63,998 nucleotides of DNA from Brevinema_A sp051647245 (lineage in GTDB: Bacteria > Spirochaetota > Brevinematia > Brevinematales > Brevinemataceae): contig JBOFDS010000010.1 in NCBI GenBank assembly GCA_051647245.1, forward strand, positions 1 through 63,998, read 5' to 3'. Position numbers and translations under genes: made by a program. Of this stretch, positions 51,873 through 59,843 are shown one piece after another. Position 1 is the first letter of the stretch, and each line of letters starts with the position of its first letter. Below the pieces are notes generated by a model, which was not told the DNA's origin, searched no databases, and saw only the letters and a list, made by a program, of their open reading frames with translations.

Positions 51873-52283
51873 TTAGTCGGGTTTGAAACGAATCACGCCA
51901 AGATCTTTTGGTGAGTAGTTTCTGATTTTATCAACCATTCCTCTTGGAACTTCGATTGATTCGCTTCTTGTTGCTTCAAATGCTTTTTCTAAAAAATTAA
52001 AAGCCGTCCAAGGATTGATAGTATCTCCACAAGTGAAAACGTCAACGGCAGCATAGCCAAATTCAGGCCATGTATGGATTGCCAGATGTGATTCAGAGAT
52101 AATCACAGCACCAGATACTCCGTAAGGATTGAAATGGTGGAACACAGAGTCCACGATGGTAGCGTTTGCCTCCCTAGCAGCCTGATCCATATATTTTTGA
52201 ATAAGCTGAGGGTCTTTTAAAATATCTTCGTTACAGTTATAAAACTCGATTAAGATATGCCTGCCAAGCGTTTCTAGTTTCAA
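51873..52283 (-). CDS. speD: S-adenosylmethionine decarboxylase proenzyme
   Basis: SpeD is self-cleaved to form a pyruvoyl cofactor and makes decarboxylated SAM. The 136-residue protein has the small (class Ib) architecture: METLGRH-like start (MKLETLGRHILIEFYNC), VFHHFNPYGVSGAVIISESHLAIHTWPEFGYAAVDVFTCGD with Ser65 as the cleavage site in ESHL, and Glu/His/Cys catalytic residues. The TTG at 52283 has AGGAGG eight bases upstream and aligns the protein with B. subtilis SpeD; no ATG fits. It is the first gene of the polyamine operon, behind a leader of about 310 nt. Confidence 0.95.
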   Translation of the reverse strand: MKLETLGRHILIEFYNCNEDILKDPQLIQKYMDQAAREANATIVDSVFHHFNPYGVSGAVIISESHLAIHTWPEFGYAAVDVFTCGDTINPWTAFNFLEKAFEATRSESIEVPRGMVDKIRNYSPKDLGVIRFKPD

Positions 52284-52357
52284 AGTATTTGCCTCCTGTA
52301 CTAGTCTAAAAGACAGTAAAATAATATATTGATGTTTATAAAAACAACACTCAAAGG

Positions 52358-52373
52358 TTAAAATATTAAACAA
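52358..52373. repeat. 16-bp direct repeat, copy 1 (polyamine leader)
   Basis: TTAAAATATTAAACAA, identical to 52475-52490, 117 bp away. It is close to a palindrome (TTAA-ATATT-AA). It may be an operator or an RNA element. Confidence 0.8.
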
Positions 52374-52474
52374 GAAATCAAAAAGAGAACTCTATTATTA
52401 ATATTTTCCTATGTTCTGCCGAATCTTTAAAAAGATACTTTCAGTCTGATAAGTCACAATAATAGTTTTTAAGC

Positions 52475-52490
52475 TTAAAATATTAAACAA
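52475..52490. repeat. 16-bp direct repeat, copy 2 (polyamine leader)
   Basis: Identical to 52358-52373. It abuts the 8-bp hairpin at 52490-52508. A weaker relative in the opposite direction, TTGTTTAAGATATTA, lies at 52639-52653 between the two divergent promoters. Confidence 0.8.
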
Positions 52491-52508
52491 AGGAACAAAA
52501 TGTTCCCT
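52490..52508 (-). terminator. Possible attenuator hairpin in the speD leader
   Basis: On the minus strand an 8-bp stem (with one G-T pair) and a 3-base loop (52490-52497 with 52501-52508) is followed by TTTGTTTAATATTTT. It could terminate early or only fold the leader. Confidence 0.4.
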
Positions 52509-52597
52509 AAACTAAAGAAAATTCCCCGTGAAGAGAATTTATCGTTTTGAATCATATCTGAATAATGTGAAAATTTCGATATAAATAATGTTCAAAT

Positions 52598-52626
52598 ATT
52601 ATATCTTTTTTTCAAGAGTTTGTCAA
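52598..52626 (-). promoter_or_regulatory. Promoter of the polyamine operon
   Basis: TTGACA (52626-52621), 17 bp, TATAAT (52603-52598) on the minus strand: perfect consensus. Confidence 0.88.
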
Positions 52627-52702
52627 TGATTTGCGTAATTGTTTAAGATATTATTTCTATATAAAATTTATCTACTATATTTTATATACATTTAAATAAA
52701 TT

Positions 52703-52731
52703 TTGCATTAAAACAAAAAAAATGTTATAAT
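52703..52731 (+). promoter_or_regulatory. Promoter of the XRE-cupin regulator
   Basis: TTGCAT (52703-52708), 17 bp, TATAAT (52726-52731), 41 bp before the ATG at 52772. The region between the divergent promoters is AT-rich. Confidence 0.7.
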
Positions 52732-52771
52732 AATATTATATAGCTGTTATAATCAGAAATAGGTGAGATTT

Positions 52772-53308
52772 ATGAAGATCGGAGAAAAAATTAAGGAATT
52801 ACGCTTAGAAAGAGGTCTTACCCAAGACGAACTAGCCAATCGTTGTGAACTCTCTAAGGGTTTTATTTCTCAATTGGAAAGAGATCTTGTGTCCCCATCT
52901 GTGTCTAATTTATCAGATATTTTAGAAGGTCTAGGGACTTCGATTTTTAATTTTTTTCAAACACAAGAAGAACAAATCGTCTTCAAACAACAAGATTTTT
53001 ACGAGATTTCAGATAGTAACCTTGGCTATAAAGTAGAGTGGATTGTCCCAAATGCTCAAAAAAACCGTATGGAACCAATTCTTTTAACTATTAATAAGGG
53101 TGGGCGATATAAAGAAGAGCTTGCTCACAATGGGGAAGAATTTGGCTACGTGCTGGAAGGTAGTATTGCTATCCATCTTGGAAATAAAATATTTAGAGCC
53201 AAAAAAGGTGAATCATTTTATTTTAAATCCGGTAAAAATCACTATATAGAAAACATTGGATCAAAAGAAGTTAAATTGATTTGGATTTGCACCCCCCCAA
53301 ATTTTTAA
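52772..53308 (+). CDS. XRE-family transcriptional regulator with cupin sensor domain (PuuR-like)
   Basis: A 178-residue regulator: an N-terminal HTH_XRE (about 3-58: IGEKIKELRLERGLTQDELANRCELSKGFISQLERDLVSPSVSNLSDILEGL) and a C-terminal cupin (about 105-175: GGRYKEELAHNGEEFGYVLEGSIAIHLGNKIFRAKKGESFYFKSGKNHYIENIG). E. coli PuuR, with the same two domains, senses putrescine. Divergent from speD, it likely controls the polyamine operon. nagE follows 77 bp downstream and could be a second target. AGGTGAG precedes the ATG; a start at 52763 is less supported. Confidence 0.87.
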   Translation: MKIGEKIKELRLERGLTQDELANRCELSKGFISQLERDLVSPSVSNLSDILEGLGTSIFNFFQTQEEQIVFKQQDFYEISDSNLGYKVEWIVPNAQKNRMEPILLTINKGGRYKEELAHNGEEFGYVLEGSIAIHLGNKIFRAKKGESFYFKSGKNHYIENIGSKEVKLIWICTPPNF

Positions 53309-53385
53309 AAATAAACTCAAGGCTGTTTTCTCGAAGAAAAACAAAAAATATCTCAAATAATTCAAATAATATAGGAGAGTGTCGT

Positions 53386-54825
53386 ATGTTTAATTACCTT
53401 CAACGAATCGGTAAAGCCTTAATGGTTCCTGTTTCGGTACTACCAGCAGCAGCTGTGTTAATGGGAATAGGCTACTGGATTGATCCAGTAGGCTGGGGAG
53501 CTGATAACACATTAGCAGCATTCCTCATCAAATCAGGTTCATCCTTAATTGATCATATGGGAATACTATTTGCCGTAGGTGTGGCATTTGGTTTATCAAG
53601 AGAGCAAGATGGTCCTGCTGCATTAGCAGGTCTTGTTGCATGGCTTATTGTGACAACCCTCCTTTCACCTGGATCTGTAGCTGCTCTACAAGGAATACCT
53701 GTTGATCAGGTTTCTGCGGCTTTCTATAAAATTAATAACCAATTTATTGGAATTTTATGTGGTGTAGTCGCATCTGCTACGTATAACAAATTCTATAGAA
53801 CAGAACTTCCTGCTATGCTCGCATTTTTCTCAGGGAAAAGACTTGTCCCTATCTTAACAGCGGTATTTATGATTGCTGTGTCTTATATTTTAATGTTTAT
53901 CTGGCCTTATGTATACGGCGGATTGATTAAAATAGGTGTCGGCGTAGCAAGTCTTGGAGCTATCGGAGCTGGTATCTTCGGATTCCTTAACCGTATTTTA
54001 ATCCCTGTTGGCTTACACCATGCATTAAATGCTGTATTTTGGTTTGATGTAGCTGGTATCAATGATATCGGAAACTTCTGGGGGAATACTGGTGTAAAAG
54101 GTGTTACAGGTATGTATCAAGCAGGTTTCTTCCCTATTATGATGTTTGGTCTTGTCGGTGCGGTAATGGCCTTTATCCACACAGCAAAACCTGAACAAAG
54201 ATCAAAAGTAAGATCTATTTTCGTAGCGGCAGCCTTTGCAAGTTTCTTCACAGGTATTACAGAGCCTATTGAATTTTCCTTTATGTTCTTAGCTCCAGGT
54301 CTTTACTTAATTCATGCACTCTTAACAGGTCTATCTCTTTTCTTAGCAGCTCAATTCCAATGGATGGCTGGATTTGGATTCTCTGCAGGATTGGTCGATT
54401 TTGTCCTTTCTTCAAGACTTCCAATGGCAAACAACCCTTATTTCCTCCTCCTTCAAGGACTTGTATTTTTTGTAGTTTACTATGTGCTTTTCAAAACATT
54501 GATTTTGAAATTTGATATTAAAACATTAGGGCGTGACGATGCCGATATTTTAGCTGATGATTCTTCAGAAGCTGAATCTTCTGAGTCAAAACACGCTCAA
54601 ATTGCAGCAAAAATCCTAAAAGGACTTGGCGGAAGCTCAAATATCAAAAATATCGAATATTGTGCAACGAGACTACGTTTAGAAGTTGCTAATTCCTCTA
54701 TTATCGATGAAGCAACAATCAAATCTGTTTCTTCTGGTGTCATCAAACCATCAGCTACAAATGTTCAAGTTATTATTGGACCAACAGTTGAATTTGTTGC
54801 TACAGAATTAAAAAAATTAGTCTAA
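53386..54825 (+). CDS. nagE: PTS EIICB, N-acetylglucosamine/glucose family
   Basis: A 479-residue PTS permease with an EIIC membrane domain (residues 1-375; FAVGVAFGLSREQDGPAALAG, LNRILIPVGLHHALNAVFWF, FFTGITEPIEFSFMFLAPGLYLIHALLTG) and a C-terminal EIIB domain (about 405-479) with the phospho-Cys426 in EYCATRLRLEV. It resembles NagE more than PtsG, but has no fused EIIA, so a separate EIIA (or another PTS's) must phosphorylate it. Start ATG 53386 behind AGGAG; no promoter is clear, so it may be read with the XRE-cupin gene. A strong terminator follows. Confidence 0.87.
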   Translation: MFNYLQRIGKALMVPVSVLPAAAVLMGIGYWIDPVGWGADNTLAAFLIKSGSSLIDHMGILFAVGVAFGLSREQDGPAALAGLVAWLIVTTLLSPGSVAALQGIPVDQVSAAFYKINNQFIGILCGVVASATYNKFYRTELPAMLAFFSGKRLVPILTAVFMIAVSYILMFIWPYVYGGLIKIGVGVASLGAIGAGIFGFLNRILIPVGLHHALNAVFWFDVAGINDIGNFWGNTGVKGVTGMYQAGFFPIMMFGLVGAVMAFIHTAKPEQRSKVRSIFVAAAFASFFTGITEPIEFSFMFLAPGLYLIHALLTGLSLFLAAQFQWMAGFGFSAGLVDFVLSSRLPMANNPYFLLLQGLVFFVVYYVLFKTLILKFDIKTLGRDDADILADDSSEAESSESKHAQIAAKILKGLGGSSNIKNIEYCATRLRLEVANSSIIDEATIKSVSSGVIKPSATNVQVIIGPTVEFVATELKKLV

Positions 54826-54848
54826 TTTTATAATTTCTTACTAAAGAT

Positions 54849-54882
54849 AAAATCCCTCTTTCTTAATGAAAGGGGGATTTTT
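54849..54882 (+). terminator. Terminator after nagE-like gene
   Basis: A 14-bp stem (54849-54862 with 54868-54881, one G-T pair) and 5-base loop, then T-run. Confidence 0.88.
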
Positions 54883-54910
54883 AATTATTTAGGATAAAAA
54901 ATAAAAACAT

Positions 54911-54939
54911 TTGACGAAATGTATTTATCGACGTATAAT
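54911..54939 (+). promoter_or_regulatory. Promoter of fruK-fruA
   Basis: TTGACG (54911-54916), 17 bp, TATAAT (54934-54939), 36 bp before fruK. Confidence 0.82.
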
Positions 54940-54975
54940 ATAAAACTATAATTTTATCAGATAAAGGATGTAAGT

Positions 54976-55887
54976 ATGATTGTAACCGTGACACTAAATC
55001 CAGCCATTGATTTCCATCTTTCTATGGATCAATTTACCGAAGGAAAAATGACACCAGCGAAGGAAAATTATTTCTATGCTGGTGGTAAAGGCATCAACGT
55101 CTCTCGTGTTTTGAAGAATATTGGATTTGACAGTAAAGCGCTTGCGTTTTTAGGCGGCTTTACAGGTAATTTCATCAAAGCAGAAGTGAAAGAATTTATT
55201 GATCCTATTGAAATTGCTGATCGTACACGTATTAACACCAAAATCAAAACCGCAACTCATGAAAGTGAGATAGCAGGTGTTGCTCCCACTATTACACAGG
55301 ATGAATGCGATCGTCTCATCGAAAAAATGAAAAGCTACCACAATGCTGAAGCTGTTATTTTGTCAGGATCTGTACCAAAAACACTTCCTCACAATATTAA
55401 CAATCTCATCGCTGAAGCTGTGTCTTATGATACTAAAATTGTCGTTGATACAAGAGGGGAGGCTTTGAAAGAAGCTCTCAAAATCCCAAATCTTTTCTTC
55501 ATAAAACCGAACAAAGATGAAATTGGGGAGTTTTTTGATTGTGAGGTGAGGGACAATGAGCATGCCCTTGAGCTTGCCTTACAACTCAAAAACACCTACA
55601 ATATTCCTTATATTATTGTTTCTCTAGGATCTGAAGGAGCCTACCTCCTCTCTGAAGAGGGTATCTATTTTGCGGATGTGCTAAAAGGCACTTTGATCAG
55701 CAGTGTAGGTGCGGGTGATTCGCTTGTAGCAGGATTTGTAGGGGAATATCTCAAAACTAAAGATGCTCAAAAAGCCTTTGCTTACGGTATTGCATGTGGT
55801 GCTGGGACAGCCTTTTCACACGGTCTTGTTACCAAAGAAACAGCTGATGAACTAGCTCAAAAAGTACAAATTACAAAAGTAAAATAA
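54976..55887 (+). CDS. fruK: 1-phosphofructokinase
   Basis: FruK phosphorylates fructose 1-phosphate to the 1,6-bisphosphate. The 303-residue PfkB-family protein has IVTVTLNPAIDFHLSM, GGKGINVSRVLKNIG, ILSGSVPKTLP, FIKPNKDEIGEFF and the catalytic SSVGAGDSLVAGFVGEYL (Asp in GAGD). Its coupling to fruA (21 bp gap) identifies the substrate. AAGGAT precedes the ATG. Confidence 0.94.
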   Translation: MIVTVTLNPAIDFHLSMDQFTEGKMTPAKENYFYAGGKGINVSRVLKNIGFDSKALAFLGGFTGNFIKAEVKEFIDPIEIADRTRINTKIKTATHESEIAGVAPTITQDECDRLIEKMKSYHNAEAVILSGSVPKTLPHNINNLIAEAVSYDTKIVVDTRGEALKEALKIPNLFFIKPNKDEIGEFFDCEVRDNEHALELALQLKNTYNIPYIIVSLGSEGAYLLSEEGIYFADVLKGTLISSVGAGDSLVAGFVGEYLKTKDAQKAFAYGIACGAGTAFSHGLVTKETADELAQKVQITKVK

Positions 55888-55908
55888 AACTATAAAAAGG
55901 AGATGATT

Positions 55909-57753
55909 ATGAGAGAATTTTTCGATCAGAATCTGATGATCTTAGAAAGTGATGCTCAATCAAAAGATGCTGTCTTATCTGAAATGGCTTCTTTGTTCAC
56001 AAAGAAAGGTTATTCCAATAACGAAGCAGAATTATTACAAGCCTTGAAAGATCGTGAATCTATTGACCCGACAATTATTTCTGAAAACATTGCTATGCCT
56101 CATGCTAAATCAGCAGCTGTAGCAAAAGTAGGAGTAATCGTTGTTCGCACGAAAACACCAGTTATTTGGGATGAAAAGGGTGGGGATAAAGCTCAATTAT
56201 TCTTTATGATTGGTGTGCCTGCAAAAGAAAATAACCTCCATTTGGAGATCATTACAGGCTTATCTGGAACATTATCCGATGATGATAAAGTTGCAACCTT
56301 GATGAAATCTACCGATAAAGCAGCATTAATTTCTCTTTTCGGAGAGCAAAAAGAACAACACGACACAACTTCTTCTAACGGAGCAATTGATATCGTAGCT
56401 GTAACTGCTTGTCCAACAGGTATTGCACACACATATATGGCTGCAGATGCCTTGAAAAAAACAGCAAAAGCAAAAGGACTCAATATCCGCGTCGAAACAA
56501 ACGGATCCGACGGTGCGAAAGATATTTTAACAGACGCTGAGATCAAAGCTGCGAAAGTGGTTATTGTAGCAGCAGATAGAGATATCGAAATGGCACGTTT
56601 TGATGGCAAAAAACTCTTCAAAGTCGGTGCAGGTCGTGCGGTACGTCAAGCTGAAGAAGTCATCAACGATGCTCTCAAAGATTCTACTCCAACATACAAA
56701 CACACAGCTGATGCCTCTAGTGAATCTTCACAGGCAAAAAAAGGTGTTTACGGTCAGCTCATGACTGGGGTTTCTTATATGTTACCTTTTGTTGTTGGTG
56801 GTGGTATTCTTATTGCGATTGGATTTATGTTTGGTATTACAGCTCATGATCCAGCAGCACCTGATTACAATCCTATCGCTCAATTCTTGAACACTCTTGG
56901 TGGAGCAGGTGCTTTCTCCTTGATGATTCCTATCCTTGCAGGTTATATCGGTTTTAGTATCGGAGAGCGTCCTGCTTTGATGCCTGCAATGGTCGGTGGA
57001 TCTTTGGCTGCGTCAAGCGGTGGTGGTTTCTTAGGTGGTCTTCTTGCTGGTTTTGTTGGTGGTTATGTGATTCTTTTCTTGAAAAAAGCTTTTGCACCGC
57101 TCCCTAAACTCTTTAATGGCTTGAAGCCTGTGTTACTTTACCCAGTTTTTGGTTTGCTTTTAATGGGAATGATCGTAATGCCTCTATTAGGTTTTGTTAC
57201 AGAAATCAATAACGGCATGTCGAGTTTCCTTGAATCACTCAGCGGAACAAACCTCATTCTTCTCGGTCTCGTTCTTGCAGCAATGATGGCAACAGATATG
57301 GGTGGTCCTATCAACAAAGCTGCCTTTACCTTTGGTATCGCTGCAATTTCTGCTGGTAACCTCTATCCACATGCTGCTGTTATGATAGGTGGAATGACAC
57401 CTCCTTTAGGAGTAGCGATCGCTACTACTATCGCGAAACATCTTTTCACCGAAGAAGAACGCGAAACAGGTATGACTTGTTACGCCCTCGGAGCAAGCTT
57501 TATCACAGAAGGCGTGTTGCCATTTGCAGCCTCCAAACCTCTCGTGATCATTCCATCTTGTATCCTTGGTTCTGCTGTTGCAGGCGCTTTAGCGATGATG
57601 TTTGGTTGTCAGTTACCAGCACCTCACGGCGGTATCTTTGTCTTCCCATTGATCACTAACCTTGGTGGGTACGTTCTTTCTCTTGCAATTGGTTCTTTAA
57701 TCACCGCTGGAATGATTGTACTTCTTCTTTCTAGACAAAATAAAAAAGCTTAA
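55909..57753 (+). CDS. fruA: PTS fructose-specific EIIABC
   Basis: A 614-residue permease imports fructose as fructose 1-phosphate. Domains in order: EIIA (1-150, phospho-His65 in IAMPHAKS), EIIB (about 160-260, phospho-Cys168 in VTACPTGIAHTYMAADAL) and EIIC (about 280-614, about nine helices: GVSYMLPFVVGGGILIAIGF, GERPALMPAMVGG, MATDMGGPINKAAFTFG, GGMTPPLGVAIATT, HGGIFVFPLI). ATG 55909 has AAGGAG six bases upstream; an ATG two codons earlier touches the site. It ends the fruK-fruA operon. No fructose repressor is adjacent. Confidence 0.95.
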   Translation: MREFFDQNLMILESDAQSKDAVLSEMASLFTKKGYSNNEAELLQALKDRESIDPTIISENIAMPHAKSAAVAKVGVIVVRTKTPVIWDEKGGDKAQLFFMIGVPAKENNLHLEIITGLSGTLSDDDKVATLMKSTDKAALISLFGEQKEQHDTTSSNGAIDIVAVTACPTGIAHTYMAADALKKTAKAKGLNIRVETNGSDGAKDILTDAEIKAAKVVIVAADRDIEMARFDGKKLFKVGAGRAVRQAEEVINDALKDSTPTYKHTADASSESSQAKKGVYGQLMTGVSYMLPFVVGGGILIAIGFMFGITAHDPAAPDYNPIAQFLNTLGGAGAFSLMIPILAGYIGFSIGERPALMPAMVGGSLAASSGGGFLGGLLAGFVGGYVILFLKKAFAPLPKLFNGLKPVLLYPVFGLLLMGMIVMPLLGFVTEINNGMSSFLESLSGTNLILLGLVLAAMMATDMGGPINKAAFTFGIAAISAGNLYPHAAVMIGGMTPPLGVAIATTIAKHLFTEEERETGMTCYALGASFITEGVLPFAASKPLVIIPSCILGSAVAGALAMMFGCQLPAPHGGIFVFPLITNLGGYVLSLAIGSLITAGMIVLLLSRQNKKA

Positions 57754-57764
57754 TAAGCGCACTA

Positions 57765-57792
57765 AAAAAGACCATCTTAGGATGGTCTTTTT
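57765..57792. terminator. Bidirectional terminator between fruA and fluC
   Basis: A 12-bp stem (57765-57776 with 57781-57792), TTAG loop and T-run on both sides. Confidence 0.9.
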
Positions 57793-57805
57793 GTTTTTAA
57801 AGAGA

Positions 57806-58159
57806 TTATTTTATCAAGAACACGCCTAAAGTGAATGCCCCCAATCCCAATGACAGAGACAAAAATATAACTATCAAACCCCAAAAAGGAGTTTGATTGA
57901 GAAAAAATAACTCATAGAGATTGAGTTGGAGGGTGCTAAAAGTGGTAAATCCACCGAGGAGCCCTGTCATGAGAAAGAGTTTTGAGTCTTGAGGAATCTG
58001 GTGTGTAGATAATTGATAACAAATACCCAAGAGGAAGCTACCAAGAATATTCACTATAAGAATACCTACCCATCCAGAAACAAAATATAGCTGTTTTGTG
58101 ATAAGATAACGAAGTAAACTTCCGACTCCTCCCCCTAAAAAGACAAACACAAAATCCAT
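57806..58159 (-). CDS. crcB: Fluoride ion channel FluC/CrcB
   Basis: A 117-residue protein with four transmembrane helices: GGGVGSLLRYLITKQ with the Gly/Arg of the pore, NILGSFLLGICY with the polar Asn, and TGLLGGFTTFSTLQLN with the conserved Phe and Thr residues of the F- track. It exports fluoride as a homodimer. Its ATG overlaps the hxlR stop by one base (TAATG), with GGAG upstream. No fluoride riboswitch is seen in the divergent region. The pairing with HxlR and a VOC gene is unusual. Confidence 0.93.
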   Translation of the reverse strand: MDFVFVFLGGGVGSLLRYLITKQLYFVSGWVGILIVNILGSFLLGICYQLSTHQIPQDSKLFLMTGLLGGFTTFSTLQLNLYELFFLNQTPFWGLIVIFLSLSLGLGAFTLGVFLIK

Positions 58160-58509
58160 TATTTCACTCCTTTACACTTTTTAGATCGACTGCTATGAGC
58201 AACACCCCAAGCTTCTAGTGCCTCCAGTAAGGGGATTAAGGTTTGCCCTGTTTCTGTGATGTGATATTCTACTTTCGGAGGAACTTGAGGATATTCTTTT
58301 CTGAGGAGAAAACCATCTGCTTCAAGTTCTTTTAATTGCTCTGCAAGGACTTTATGTGAGATCTTCGCAAGTTTTTTCTTGAGTTCGCCGTATCGGAGTA
58401 GGTTATCTTTTGCAATGTGCCATAAAATAAGAGGTTTCCATTTTCCACCTATGTGCGACATCGTGTATTCAAGAGAACAAATAAATTCTTTATCCTTATG
58501 TTTAAGCAT
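58159..58509 (-). CDS. HxlR-family transcriptional regulator
   Basis: A 116-residue winged-helix protein with the HxlR layout: CSLEYTMSHIGGKWKPLILWHIAKDNLLRYGELKKKLAKISHKVLAEQLKELEADGFLLRKEYPQVPPKVEYHITETGQTLIPLLEALEAWG. The N-terminal Cys (CSLEYTM) is the residue through which several HxlR/MarR-like members sense electrophiles or thiol stress. ATG 58509 has AGGAC upstream; a TTG 36 bases earlier was rejected. It is divergent from the VOC gene at 58705 and coupled to fluC. Confidence 0.92.
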   Translation of the reverse strand: MLKHKDKEFICSLEYTMSHIGGKWKPLILWHIAKDNLLRYGELKKKLAKISHKVLAEQLKELEADGFLLRKEYPQVPPKVEYHITETGQTLIPLLEALEAWGVAHSSRSKKCKGVK

Positions 58510-58617
58510 CTTCAGTCCTAATTTTTTTTCAAACTTTTTTATCAAGGAATTATAACAGATTTCATTCGGTATTGCTAGCTAAATCCATAAATTAAATATC
58601 ATCTAACTCACTTTTAG

Positions 58618-58649
58618 GTAAGTATATAACAAAAAAGTGCGTACTTTAC
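58618..58649. promoter_or_regulatory. Inverted repeat, candidate HxlR operator
   Basis: GTAAGTA (58618-58624) and TACTTTAC (58642-58649) are inverted over a 17-bp spacer. The right half overlaps the -35 box of the VOC gene, where a repressor would act. Confidence 0.5.
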
Positions 58650-58673
58650 AAAGCATTTTTTTTGATCTATACT
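58645..58673 (+). promoter_or_regulatory. Promoter of the VOC gene
   Basis: TTTACA (58645-58650), 17 bp, TATACT (58668-58673), 31 bp before the ATG. Confidence 0.65.
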
Positions 58674-58704
58674 AACTCATAAAAAACAAAAAAAGGAGTG
58701 AGCT

Positions 58705-59208
58705 ATGTATCCACGTAATTTTTCTCATATTGGAATCAGTGTACCAGATTTAGATGGTGCCGTCAAATTTTATAAAGAAGTGATGAATTGGTATGTTATT
58801 ATGGAACCAACAGAGGTTGTTGAGGAAAAAGAAACTGCCATCGGTCAAATGTGTATTGATGTTTTTGGAGAAGGGTGGGGCACATTCCGTATCGCTCACC
58901 TTTCTACAGGTGATGGAATTGGAATTGAGCTTTTTGAATTCCCACAAAATAAAGACGGAAATGCAAGCTTCCAACCTTACAAATCTGGAGTGTTTCATTT
59001 TTGTGTGAAAGATCCTAATATTGAAGAATTGGCAAAATCAATCGTTGCTCACGGTGGTAAGCAGCGTATGCCTATCCGTGAATATTACCCAAATGACAAA
59101 CCTTACAAAATGGTCTACTGCGAAGATCCTTACGGTAACATTATCGAGATATACACACACTCTTATGAACTACATTACGGTGCTGGAGCTTATCAACACG
59201 AGTTGTAA
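58705..59208 (+). CDS. VOC-fold (glyoxalase/dioxygenase-like) protein
   Basis: A 167-residue protein of the vicinal oxygen chelate family: FSHIGISVPDLDGAVKFYKEVMNW at the N-terminus (His at 7, a metal-ligand position) and a second module with FHFCVKDPNIEELAKSIVAHGGK and MVYCEDPYGNIIEIYTHS, where Glu in IIEIY is the other usual ligand. Members include glyoxalase I and ring-cleaving dioxygenases. The substrate is unknown. Control by the divergent HxlR regulator suggests an aldehyde or quinone stress gene. AAAGGAG precedes the ATG. Confidence 0.85.
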   Translation: MYPRNFSHIGISVPDLDGAVKFYKEVMNWYVIMEPTEVVEEKETAIGQMCIDVFGEGWGTFRIAHLSTGDGIGIELFEFPQNKDGNASFQPYKSGVFHFCVKDPNIEELAKSIVAHGGKQRMPIREYYPNDKPYKMVYCEDPYGNIIEIYTHSYELHYGAGAYQHEL

Positions 59209-59217
59209 TTGATATAT

Positions 59218-59248
59218 AAAAATCCCCTCTATCATGAGGGGATTTTTT
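59218..59248. terminator. Bidirectional terminator between VOC gene and outer-membrane gene
   Basis: A 12-bp stem (59218-59229 with 59236-59247), 6-base loop, and A- and T-runs on both sides. Confidence 0.88.
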
Positions 59249-59250
59249 GA

Positions 59251-59796
59251 TTAGTTGAAGTTGTAAGCAAAGGAGAACTTTGCAAATAATGGCGTATTAT
59301 AGACACCGTTATTGTTATTATAAGTTCCACTCTCCACAAGGTTGAAATTAAGGTCAATACCCCAATGAAAGCCGAAGAACCAATTCTTCCAAAATACGTT
59401 CGTAGAAATTGGAAGGATGAAGGTTGGTCCTAGACCCATGACATCACGATCAATATTATAATTAATCTGGAAATTAATCCCGACCATCACAAAAGAAAAC
59501 ATCACATCTTCACGAATAGAACCCACACCAAAGTTTGCACCACCTTCTGCTCGGAAGACCTGTTCATAACCTGTTCCGATTGCAAATGTTGGGATCACAT
59601 CGAAGAAAGCTTCATCAGTTTTGCCGATATGATAAACGGTAAGATAGCGAAGACCTGCATGAAGAACGGAAGTCTGTCCCCCACCAAGCTCCAGACCCAA
59701 ATAATCACCCTTAACACGCTCAGCAGCATTCAGTGAAGGAACTAGTCCTAAAATGAATAGAGATGCGATGAGATATTTTTTGAAAGAATCTAACAT
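59251..59796 (-). CDS. Outer-membrane beta-barrel candidate
   Basis: A 181-residue exported protein with a signal peptide (about 1-24, ending LNA) followed by alternating strands with aromatic ends (GLELGGGQTSVLHAGLRYLTVYHIG, VMFSFVMVGINFQINYNIDRD, FGFHWGIDLNFNLV) and a final Phe/Asn-rich strand (FAKFSFAYNFN) that looks like a C-terminal barrel signature. I cannot name a family. The ATG at 59796 has AAGGAT; an earlier start at 59826 lacks a site. It has its own promoter. Confidence 0.68.
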   Translation of the reverse strand: MLDSFKKYLIASLFILGLVPSLNAAERVKGDYLGLELGGGQTSVLHAGLRYLTVYHIGKTDEAFFDVIPTFAIGTGYEQVFRAEGGANFGVGSIREDVMFSFVMVGINFQINYNIDRDVMGLGPTFILPISTNVFWKNWFFGFHWGIDLNFNLVESGTYNNNNGVYNTPLFAKFSFAYNFN

Positions 59797-59843
59797 AGAA
59801 ATAATCCTTTTTAATTTATTTTTCAATAATTTATTTCTAGAAT

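Larger units (their letters stand above)
52284..52597 (-). promoter_or_regulatory. Long untranslated leader of speD-speE-potD-metK
   Basis: From the promoter at 52598-52626 to the speD TTG, about 310 nt carry no open frame with a ribosome site. The leader RNA can fold several hairpins: AAATTC/GAATTT at about 52521-52540, an 8-bp stem at 52490-52508, ATCTTT/AAAGAT at about 52423-52437, and CTGT/ACAG around the speD ribosome site. Two copies of a 16-bp sequence lie in it. I recognise no known riboswitch. Confidence 0.6.

Noticed and set aside
52284..52597. SAM-I, SAM-II or other known riboswitch in the speD leader
   Set aside because: I could not match the conserved cores or kink-turn features of these classes by eye; a covariance search is needed to settle it.
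53292..53298. Seven-C run at the end of the XRE-cupin gene as a phase-variation tract
   Set aside because: It is four codons before the stop, so slippage would only alter the last residues.
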